Below the pieces are notes generated by a model. That model had not been told where the DNA came from. It saw nothing but the letters and a program-made list of their open reading frames with translations, and did not search any database. From Cucumis sativus (taxonomy: Eukaryota > Streptophyta > Magnoliopsida > Cucurbitales > Cucurbitaceae): DNA of 64,000 nucleotides. Below are positions 11,474 through 21,410 of the stretch, one piece after another. Numbering within the stretch: position 1 is the stretch's first letter; each line of letters opens with the position of its first letter. Where the stretch lies: the NCBI RefSeq assembly GCF_000004075.3, contig NC_026659.2, forward strand, positions 30,584,272 to 30,648,271, written 5' to 3'. The translations under genes were made by a program, and so were the position numbers.

Positions 11474-12902
11474 TACCCGTCTTGGTACGTAGTAATAGTT
11501 TTATACTTGCTTGGTTTGTGCTTGCGTTGTTTGCATGATCACGATGTAAAAAAGGTTCATTTTTTTAATGCAGGTGGAAGATGCTTATAAAATTGTGTCC
11601 TGTGTTGTTTGCAAGATCACTAAAGTCATCTCACTGACAATTCTAAGTTGAAGACTTTTCTTCTGCAACTTCAAGACTTTCCTTCTCTTTTTTTTTTATC
11701 CTACAGTGAACTGTTTATAGAATATTTACTCCTTTGGCATTTCAAGCTTTTTGAGAAAGACTTGAAATCCTATTATGACAATATTGTGTGCTTTAGAACT
11801 CAATAAATGCTCTCCTTTTGCTACTGCAGTATTAATGATGCAAATCTTGCTGATTACTTTTAGTTTTTACATTCATCTTCAAGGTTCAGCCTCTGTTAGT
11901 TTTTACAAGGTTCAGCCCTTGCTGATTACTTAAAGGTTCAGCCCTTGCTGCATTTGAAGCCTCTTGCTGATTACTTAAAGTGTGCAGTAGTAATAAATGC
12001 AAAGCTTTTGCTACTTTTAGTTTTTACAAGGTTCAGCCTCTTCAAGCATATGAACCACCATTTGCATGAAGGGCCTTGTAGATGGAATCTTAGTCGTGCA
12101 GCGAAGTGCGATCCTTACCACTTTGACTGCGTTCTCCACTTTGATATGCTGGGATCTACCATCTCTTTCAGATTACCTTTTAGATATCTCATTCTGCTTT
12201 CCTGTTGTTTTCCTGGCAGTTGTCTTAGAAAATGGGCTTCTTTTATGTTGGTACTTCCATTAGAACAACTCCAAAGCTGCAAAGAATAATGTTTGAACAA
12301 TCCATGAGAAGTAAATAATATTGTGTGCTTTAGAACTCAATAACTGCTCTCCTTTTGCTACTGCAGTAGTAATGATTCAAATCTTCAAGCATATGAACCA
12401 CCTCTTCAAGCATAGTAATCTCAAGCATAGTAATCTCAATGCAGTAGTAATGAGTTGACTCTGAAAGTTCAGGTAGTAGCAAGACTGAGCTAATTTTAAG
12501 TAATGTATAAAGCCGGCTGGTTAACAGCAAAGGTACAGAACAAGACACAGATCAAAATGCTGCTATTGGTAATGAGGATCAATTGTTCGTACATAAGATG
12601 TTTTTATAATGAAAACCTGCTACGTGAGGCTATATATAAATCAGTTCCGCAGCCACCATAAACCTCTGCTCCACCACCGGTAACACATCAAGAATGTCTA
12701 TATAAAAGTTCTGCACACTTTACAATTTTTCACCTGCATTGTTGTACATTATATAAAAGTTCTGCACACTTTACAATTTTCCAAGATAATGAAATAAAAA
12801 TTGCATACCAAAAAACAAAAATGGTCTTCATTCCATTATATAAAACTATTTATGTACATAGTTTGGAACATATACAATTCCTTCGAAAGTTGAAACTGAA
12901 AG
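11474..12902. other. Spacer between the two convergent MULE genes, with internal duplication
   Basis: No coding content is recognised. It probably holds the 3'UTRs of the two converging transcripts. AAGGTTCAGCC recurs several times within 11880-12040. A block of about 65 bp at 11784-11848 ('attgtgtgctttagaactc', 'ctactgcagta') is repeated at about 12320-12383. The word 'ttctgcacactttacaattt' occurs at about 12711 and 12760. The spacer has therefore grown by small duplications. Confidence 0.6.
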
Positions 12903-15852
12903 TCAATACATGGGATTGTTGGTCCATAATTGAAATGCCAATTGTTTTCTAAAATATGACATGTTTTCTTGACATAATGTAGCTACATCTAAACCAGAAG
13001 CTTCATATTCGAAATACTTAATTGTAAATACACCACAATCACTATTGTTGCGTTGAAGTGGAATGGAGTCGACAATGACAAGTGGCCAAGGTTCCTTGTG
13101 TGTTGATGATCCGCCTCTCCTAACAAAGAATCCAGTAGCATCGAGCAAATTTGGCACCATCTCTTGAATTGGCTCTAATATGCTTCTCATATCTTCGGCA
13201 CTCGTCAGCGACGGAAGCGAATCCCATACCTTAACTTGACAACGTACCAAGTCCAAGCATAATAGAATCCAATGATTGCCATGGATATTGAATGGAGAGT
13301 AAATGTAATCAACATTCACCCAAGGATCTTGACAGTCTTGTTTTGATCCGACAACATAGTCAACCAACCGATACTCCTCCTTCCAGTGAAATGGTCGATT
13401 CTCTTTAATACATTCTTGGTATTCAGGCCACTTCGCAACTAATAGTCGCTGGAAGGAAAAAAAACACACATGCATGTATACAATGAGACAATAAGACAAA
13501 TATCAAAAGCAAACTCAGTACATAAAGTATGGTTGCGAGTACAAACCATGAATAGTGTGTCTACAGTTGTGAAGTTTTGAGCAGTAGGTATCATGGCTGT
13601 CTTAATGTTGAAGCGAATGAGAAGAAACAGTGCATCCAAATGCTAATAGAAACAAAATAAAGCATTTAATTCGGTTATGCGATCAAACCAACTTCTTGAA
13701 GGTACTAAGTGCTCTAAAACTGTAAATAAGAAATAATGAGAAAAGTTCTAACCTCATCCGCCAACCACCGACGACACATGAACAAGTCTCTGAAAAACTC
13801 CTTCGATTTTTTCCCGTGAAAAGTTTCACGCACCTCATCTTTCGTACGCTTGTCTGTGATCCAAGCTCTGAGTCGATCTAAATGGGCGTCAGGTATTTTG
13901 TGCATAGGATCATAGACGGATGGTTGAGACTGAGAGGTGGTGGTGATTGATTTTGTAGTCCGTTTATCTAAAGCTGTGAAGGGGGTTGACAAGTATACAC
14001 TTGCACGCTTGCTACGTGCGGGCCGAACATGTGGTCGTTCAGTGGATAATGGTTCTATTTCCATGACGTCTGAATCAAAATAAGTAAGACTTTTTACTCC
14101 AATTTCCTCGTTCAAATCGTCAACGACGTCTACTGGCTCCTCCGAATGAATATGAACCTTCTTATCCAACTCATCCATTGTGTCATCCTCCGTGCGGTTT
14201 GCTTCGACACCCTATGGAAGGTCAAAATGCATTACTAAGGATAAAGCATTAGTAAGGATGATTTTCACCCCACTACAGAACTTTGATTCCTAACCTGCTT
14301 TTGACGTTCAACATGTTTCACCCATCACTTGTGTCATCCTCCTTGGGCATCCTCAACCAAGAAGGTGTACCGGGTGTGTCAACATCTTCGGTCTGGGCAT
14401 CATGACCTTCAACTCCCGTGCAGTCTCCTTCTTCACCCTTTGGAAATGTCAAAATGTATTGGTAACGTTAAACAAACTTTGAAAATGTTAAACAAACTTT
14501 GATTCCTAACCTTTTTTTGAACTTCAAGGTGTTTCAATATAGTCGACAGCATTGATTTTAGGCTTTCACGTTCATTCTCGAGAACCGCTACTCGATATTT
14601 GAGTTTTCGAACAACTTCTTTCATCTTAGACTTCCACTTCTTCTTTTTCTTACTCTTTTTGCAGTCATTGTCATCATTACTAGCTTCTCCTGGTCGTTTT
14701 GAATCACCATTCTTCTCAGAAACGGTGTTATATGGATGAGTTTTCTCAACAAGTTCCCCTGAAGACATTCTTAGATGCTCCTCCTCTTCAGGCATCATCT
14801 CAATTACCACGTTAATTAAGAACTACAAAGTGGAAATGTAGTTAGTTAGTCAAAACATAAAGGAACAAAGTCATGCATTCGGTAAGTTACTGTTTGTTGA
14901 TACTTACCATTGGTGAGTCAAACACCTGCCTCTGTAGGACATGAGACTTCGGCGATAGTTCGCACACCCACCTCAGCATTCGTGGTATTGCATCGTTGCT
15001 TACTTTATGTACACCACATTCAGTGATGGTTGGTATAGACTCATATGCCCAAACCTATTCCATGTTCAACAAAACAAGTTTAGCAAGTGTCCCAAGATAT
15101 ATGTATATATAAATATGTGCATAGGAAGTAAAGTAACATACCTGTAACGCCTGCGGAAATCCCATGACAGTATATTTTGTCTTAGTTGATTTATTCTTTC
15201 CCTTGGCATGTTGCATGTCCAAGGCTCGTTTTAAGGCAGAAAGTGTACGTCCAAAAACCAACCCTCCCCAATCGTAATTGTTAAATGTGGTCCAATCATC
15301 TGCAATCCTAAATAAAGTTCGGTCCACTTTCGTCCGCCTATCTTTTCCTAACAATGACATCTCTATAAAGTAAACTAGAGCTAATTTAACTATGTCATCG
15401 TCATCGTCATCCCCCTCGTATTCCACAAATGTGTCCTCTAAGTCACTTATATAAATACACTTTTTTTGTTCGAAGAACTTCTCCAACAACCTACTATTCC
15501 CAACCAAATCAATAGGCTCTGGTTGAGAACTCCATAGACCCGTCATCATATTAAATTCTCTCCTTCCAAAACTGCACACGACTTCTCCTATCTTGAAACT
15601 TATGTGATCAACCCTTTCATCTTCCACCTCTCTTAACAATAAGTAGTGGATGAGCGGCCCATTAAAGATTATATTCAGATCCAAAAAGTGGCCGAACTTT
15701 GTATTTCTAAATAAGGTTAATTGATCCGGTTTCAATTTAGCCTTTATTGTACGTGTACTGTTTTCTAAATGTGCTAAACTACTTACTATAGACTGAAAAT
15801 GATGAGCAGGGTCAATCTTGTACATGGGACCGTTAGTTGATGTCGAAGCCAT
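12903..15852 (-). CDS. DUF1985 / Ulp1-type (C48) cysteine protease-like gene carried by the MULE
   Basis: Spliced model: 15852-15142, 15054-14908, 14822-14511, 14211-13753, 13642-13547 and 13448-12903, about 756 aa, all joins in phase with GT-AG borders. Exon 1 encodes a DUF1985-like region (FKIGEVVCSFGRREF, then MMTGL). Exon 3 has a Lys-rich stretch and a probable coiled coil. The last exon is the peptidase core, with His in GNHW, Asp in VKVWDS, Gln in PLQRNN and Cys in SDCG, the His-Asp-Gln-Cys arrangement of Ulp1/SENP SUMO proteases. A possible extra exon at 14437-14295 (143 bp, good splice sites) would break the frame with a TGA, so the model leaves it out. The start ATG follows a 5'UTR acceptor (TTTTATGCAG at 15861-15870). 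Cellular Ulp1 removes SUMO from proteins; its role in a MULE is unknown. It occupies the position of mudrB in MuDR. Confidence 0.85.
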
Positions 15853-15932
15853 ACTGAGACCTGCATAAAAAAAAAAACTAATTAAATATAATTGCATAAG
15901 AGACTTACTTAACATGGATGCACTAGCATCTT

Positions 15933-17968
15933 GGGACTTCTACTCAAAATTTTGGAAGGTGAGAGATAGGTGCTGATAGGTGAGAGATGATGAAAAACTT
16001 CAAGGCAAAGTTGCTAAGTCTAATAGAATTGCTAACCCTATAGCCTTAACACCTAGTAGACTAGCTAAACATGCATTCTAAACCGTTTAGGAAGTTTACA
16101 CTCTTATATTGGGACTTCTACTCAAAATTTTGGAAGGTGAGAGATAGGTGCTGATAGGTGAGAGATGATGGAAAACTTCAAGGCAAAGTTGCTAAGTCTA
16201 ATACAATTGCTAACCCTATAGCCTTAACACCTAGTAGACTAGCTAAACATGCATTCTAAACCGTTTAGGAAGTTTACACTCTTATATTGGGACTTCTACT
16301 CAAAATTTTGGAAGGTGAGAGATAGGTGCTGATAGGTGAGAGATGATGGAAAACTTCAAGGCAAAGTTGCTAAGTCTAATACAATTGCTAACCCTATAGC
16401 CTTAACACCTAGAAGACTAGCTAAACATGCATTCTAAACGGTTTAGGAAGTTAACACTCTTATATTGGGACTTCTACTCAAAATTTTGGAAGGTGAGAGA
16501 TAGGTGCTGATAGGTGAGAGATGATGGAAAACTTCAAGGCAAAGTTGCTAAGTCTAATACAATTGCTAACCCTATAGCCTTAACACCTAGTAGACTAGCT
16601 AAACATGCATTCTAAACCGTTTAGGAAGTTTACACTCTTATATTGGGACTTCTACTCAAAATTTTGGAAGGTGAGAGATAGGTGCTGATAGGTGAGAGAT
16701 GATGGAAAACTTCAAGGCAAAGTTGCTAAGTCTAATACAATTGCTAACCCTATAGCCTTAACACCTAGTAGACTAGCTAAACATGCATTCTAAACCGTTT
16801 AGGAAGTTTACACTCTTATATTGGGACTTCTACTCAAAATTTTGGAAGGTGAGAGATAGGTGCTGATAGGTGAGAGATGATGGAAAACTTCAAGGCAAAG
16901 TTGCTAAGTCTAATACAATTGCTAACCCTATAGCCTTAACACCTAGAAGACTAGCTAAACATGCATTCTAAACGGTTTAGGAAGTTAACACTCTTATATT
17001 GGGACTTCTACTCAAAATTTTGGAAGGTGAGAGATAGGTGCTGATAGGTGAGAGATGATGGAAAACTTCAAGGCAAAGTTGCTAAGTCTAATACAATTGC
17101 TAACCCTATAGCCTTAACACCTAGTAGACTAGCTAAACATGCATTCTAAACCGTTTAGGAAGTTTACACTCTTATATTGGGACTTCTACTCAAAATTTTG
17201 GAAGGTGAGAGATAGGTGCTGATAGGTGAGAGATGATGGAAAACTTCAAGGCAAAGTTGCTAAGTCTAATACAATTGCTAACCCTATAGCCTTAACACCT
17301 AGTAGACTAGCTAAACATGCATTCTAAACCGTTTAGGAAGTTTACACTCTTATATTGGGACTTCTACTCAAAATTTTGGAAGGTGAGAGATAGGTGCTGA
17401 TAGGTGAGAGATGATGGAAAACTTCAAGGCAAAGTTGCTAAGTCTAATACAATTGCTAACCCTATAGCCTTAACACCTAGTAGACTAGCTAAACATGCAT
17501 TCTAAACGGTTTAGGAAGTTAACACTCTTATATTGGGACTTCTACTCAAAATTTTGGAAGGTGAGAGATAGGTGCTGATAGGTGAGAGATGATGGAAAAC
17601 TTCAAGGCAAAGTTGCTAAGTCTAATACAATTGCTAACCCTATAGCCTTAACACCTAGTAGACTAGCTAAACATGCATTCTAAACCGTTTAGGAAGTTTA
17701 CACTCTTATATTGGGACTTCTACTCAAAATTTTGGAAGGTGAGAGATAGGTGCTGATAGGTGAGAGATGATGGAAAACTTCAAGGCAAAGTTGCTAAGTC
17801 TAATACAATTGCTAACCCTATAGCCTTAACACCTAGTAGACTAGCTAAACATGCATTCTAAACGGTTTAGGAAGTTAACACTCTTATATTGGGACTTCTA
17901 CTCAAAATTTTGGAAGGTGAGAGATAGGTGCTGATAGGTGAGAGATGATGGAAAACTTCAAGGCAAAG
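15933..17968. repeat. 178-bp tandem array, about 11.4 copies
   Basis: Units begin at GGGACTTCTACTC at 15933, 16111, 16289, 16467, 16645, 16823, 17001, 17179, 17357, 17535, 17713 and 17891 (last partial), exactly 178 bp apart. Copies are almost identical. Two variant classes differ at 'aaccgtttaggaagtttac' versus 'aacggtttaggaagttaac' and are arranged mostly as class 1, class 1, class 2, a 534-bp higher-order unit. Each unit has one AACCCTA telo-box-like word. The array lies in the probable 5'UTR intron of the protease gene. Confidence 0.97.
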
Positions 17969-18757
17969 GAAATGGTCTTTCAACAATGCAGCTTATGATA
18001 ATGTCTTTAGAATACAATATTTAGAATGCATGTTTAGCACATATCTATTGTACTGGTAACTTTGCAGAGTTTATATGGGATACCAAATATATGTTCGAAT
18101 TCAAGTTCTAAACTCCAAGGTATGGTTTTTCTATTATTACAGTACATTGCAAAGGAAATGGTTTTTCTTCCTAAAAACAGAATGGCTCCCACGGTTCTCT
18201 ATGTCTGTGTGCATATGACATGCATTTCTTCTCCAAAATGTGCCAAAAACAAAAAACTCACATCTTAACAGACAACTTAAACAAACAAGATGGAATACTG
18301 TAATAATAAATAAGCTACAACAGACTAACTCTAAAAAAAAAACTGAGATTTTATTACTCACTTGACTTCAAAGATGATGGATACGGCACTGCCAATGTAG
18401 AGGAGTGGATAAGAAATGGAGAGGTCCGGTGAAAACAAACCTGAAATCGAAATGGATGGAAGTGGAGAAGCGTCCGCCGGAGATGAAGTCGAAATGGAGA
18501 CCCGTGCAGAAGAAATGGAGACGTTCGGTGAACAAGTTGAAATCGGAAAATATAGCGGAGAGTCGTGAAGAAGAAATGGATGGAAGTGGAGAAGAAATGG
18601 ACGGAAGAGAAAAACGTTCACCGGAGGCGGAGCGGAGAGAGTTGAAGAGGGTAACTGCAGACGCGGGAGAGTTCAAATGCGAGTTTACGTTTTTCTTTTG
18701 AACGGCCTTTGCTGTTCGGGTTGAAGAAAAGGAAAAAGAAGAAAAGAGGAAGGAAAA
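17969..18757 (-). other. Probable leader region of the MULE protease gene
   Basis: Between the tandem array and the right inverted repeat there is no recognisable coding content. On the minus strand a strong donor GTGAGT (18361-18356) could pair with the acceptor at 15862-15861, giving a 2.5-kb 5'UTR intron that holds the array. The part at 18362-18700 is more GC-rich than the host DNA and is built of imperfect GAAATGGA-type repeats on the plus strand. 'gcaaaggaaatggt' occurs twice, near 17964 and 18150. Confidence 0.45.
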
Positions 18758-18873
18758 TAAAAGAGGGTATTTTCGTCATTTCACCTCCAATTTATCCTAA
18801 ATCTCAACTTTTCTACAATCAATCCTAAAACTCTATTTCTACCCCATTTTTGGCCTATTTTTGTCAATTCCCC
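18758..18873 (-). repeat. MULE right terminal inverted repeat
   Basis: Reverse complement of 8107-8222 with two substitutions in 116 bp. Read inward on the minus strand it begins GGGGAATTGACAAAAAT and would drive the protease gene. Its TATA-like word is altered to TAGAAATA. Confidence 0.95.
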
Positions 18874-18882
18874 AAAAAAGAG
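18874..18882. repeat. 9-bp target-site duplication (right)
   Basis: AAAAAAGAG, identical to 8098-8106. Removing the element and one copy gives a continuous host sequence across the junction. Confidence 0.9.
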
Positions 18883-19166
18883 TTTATTCTGTGTACACAC
18901 GTGTGCATGTGCATGTGACAGAGAGAGAATGAAAGAGATGGGTTTTGGTTTCAATTATTATTAAGAGAAAATATATATATATATATATTATAGTGGAAAA
19001 GAAAGAAAAGGCAGAAAAGAACAAAAAAGAGGCCCTCGTGCAACTGCTTGTTTCAATTTACATCACTCCTTTTTTTCTTCTCTTTTCTCTCTTCTTGTTA
19101 TTATTGTTAATTAATGAAGAGAGCCCCGCCACTGTCCAACCCGCATGTGTGCTTCTGCCTTGACAT

Positions 19167-19203
19167 TCATTCCTTCTTCTTCTTCTTCTTCTTCTTCTTC
19201 TTC
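19167..19203 (+). repeat. (TTC)n microsatellite
   Basis: Roughly a dozen TTC units with minor interruptions, inside a longer pyrimidine tract that produces Phe- or Ser-rich spurious frames. Confidence 0.85.
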
Positions 19204-21190
19204 CTTTTTCCCTTTTTTTCCTTTCTCTCCTTTACTCCATCAACTCCTCCTCAACCCCTTCAAATTTCATCTCCTTTCATCTTCTTCATCAACTCATACA
19301 TTTCTTCATTATTCGCAAGTCTGTCTGTTTGAGGGTAACTACCTCCTGCTTTAATTACAAACCTCAACCAATCATTCATTATACCATATATATAAGCTTT
19401 AACAAGCTTATTTAACCTCGTATATCGAAATTACATTTCAAGTCCACAAGTAAAGCTAAGAGTATTTAACAAAAACGAGACAATTTTTTTATTAACGTAA
19501 GTTGCAAACTACAAATCTTTTAATCGTTAATAACATAATAATGTTATATAAGTTGAATTGAGTTTACTTTTTTCAATATATATATGTGTATTTTGAGAGA
19601 ACACGTTAAAAATTAGAGTAAATTACGAAGAGATCTCGTGTCATTATTGATAAAGATATTTTTATATTCTAAAATGAAACATTATATTTATCGATTATCA
19701 ATTATTATATGTTATATCAAACCGCTCAAACTTTCGAAACAAAAACTATCGCTCTTTTTCGTAACATAAAATAAGGTATTTTAAAGAGAGTTGTGTCGAT
19801 AAGATTATATGAACCCCATGCATCCCCATCTCTCTCTCTAACCCTAATTCTCTCTCTCTCCAAACAAGAGGTGTGATATACATATATATATATATATATA
19901 TATTAGTAAGAGTGAACTTTATATGCAAGTTCCGTGCATTTCCTCTTTCATACTCTTCTATCATTCATCTATCTCCATCACTCTTTCTTTTATATTATAT
20001 ACTTCCTTTCTCTTTTATTATTATTTTCTAAATTATTAACCTTTTATTTCCAATCAATCCATACATCATATCATGTCGGCAATGCCCCTCTCAATTATAT
20101 TATATATCCCTAAATCAAATCTACCATTCTATCTCTCTTTTTCTACCACCATCTTTAGCAAAACAAATTAAAATATGAAAAATATAAATTATTATTCTAT
20201 TATCATACAAGTTTTTTTATTTAAAATAATTTCAATTTTCTATATTTACTATTTTTTAATATCGTAAGGAAAAAAAAATACCCCTACGAATTATATATCT
20301 ATTTGTCACCCTACTTCTAATGTGTCCTATGTTATATTATGCTTTGTCCCTCTATTTACCCTCTTTTGCCTATTTCATGTCTACATCAATCCTCTCTACT
20401 ATTTAAAACATTTTCTAGAAAAATATAAATATTTATAATATTTTAGGTAAGATTCCATAAATTTTGAGAACTTCCATAAAATTTTCTTTAAAAAGTTAAC
20501 ATCCAAAATTTTCGTTACAATAGGAAGAAAACTTAATGTAACGACTAATGTGTATTAGAAGATATGTAATTTGTAGTGTTTTGCCGATTTTAATTTAACG
20601 ATAAAAAAAAAAAAATGGAACTTCTTTTTTATGTTTAGTGGCCTATAGAGTTTATGGGTTGTTTTTGTATAATTTAACCTTGTTTTCAATGATACATGTT
20701 TATATCATTTATATATTATGAATACATTTTTATATATCACACATACATCGTTGTCGTCTTCTTTTTTCCTCATCTATATTGTGTGTACATTTGTTTTAGA
20801 ATTGAATTGATTGTGATGAGTAAATTTGTTAGGATATGATTTGGCAATATGTTAAACGACATTGATTTTTTTAAATTTAATACGATGTATAATTAGTTTG
20901 GTTAAACTTAAAACTCTTTTGAAGTCTTTGTTTGTTGGTCACCTTCTAAAATAATCGTCCCATGTGTTTTGGAGGCTACTTAATTAGCATCTATTAATCT
21001 TGTTAGGTTTGACAAAAGAAAGTGTACTTTGTTGTACGACGAATGAAATAGCATGATCTTGTTCACCTTTTGAAAACGTTGTGTATTTAGTTTGTTTAAG
21101 TATACCTTTCAATTAAGACTTTGTCTAGAATTTTGTGTTATATATAATTAATAAGTTTTTTAATGAAAAATTTTCTCGAATAGAAAAAAA

Positions 21191-21410
21191 TGTCAAACTA
21201 TTTACAAAAATAACAAAAACGAAATATTGATAGACTTCTATCAACCTCTATCAATAATAGACATTTATCGATTTCTAGCACTGATAGTATCAGTAACAAA
21301 CATGTAACAATTTCTATTATTGATAGACTTTAATATATTTCGATAGATTTCTATCAATGTCTATTTGAACTGTAAAAAAATTTACTATAATTTGTAAATC
21401 GTTTGACATA
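21191..21410. mobile_element. Foldback MITE-like element
   Basis: The ends are inverted: GTCAAACTATTTACAAA on the left, and on the right (minus strand) GTCAAACGATTTACAAA, one mismatch in 17. The interior is built from TATCAATGATAGA-like words (for example 'gatagacttctatcaa', 'gatagatttctatcaa'). No coding capacity. I could not define a target duplication. Confidence 0.65.

Larger units (their letters stand above)
8107..18873. mobile_element. Complete Mutator-like element (MULE) with MURA transposase and Ulp1-type protease gene
   Basis: A 10,767-bp element bounded by 116-bp terminal inverted repeats (114 of 116 positions match) and a perfect 9-bp target duplication. It carries a plus-strand MURA transposase gene and a convergent minus-strand gene with DUF1985-like and Ulp1 C48 peptidase regions. 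MULEs carrying Ulp1-like genes (Kaonashi or KI-MULE type, also reported from melon) are a known class, and this copy fits it. The transposase frame is intact with all expected motifs. The near-identical ends and perfect duplication suggest recent insertion. The 178-bp tandem array near the right end accounts for about 2 kb of the length. Whether the element is active cannot be told from sequence alone. Confidence 0.93.

Noticed and set aside
15142-15915. Start of the protease gene at the upstream Met (15915)
   Set aside because: The extra residues are hydrophobic low-complexity sequence spanning a good splice acceptor (TTTTATGCAG). The ATG at 15852 (MASTSTNG) follows that acceptor.
15933-17968. 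CRISPR-like or centromeric array
   Set aside because: Units are head-to-tail without spacers, which excludes CRISPR. The array is bounded within a MULE and only 2 kb long, so it is not a centromere by itself.
18368-18701. Frames of 87-102 aa on both strands near the right MULE end
   Set aside because: They come from GAAATGGA-type imperfect repeats, overlap each other on opposite strands and match no family. The region fits a non-coding leader better.
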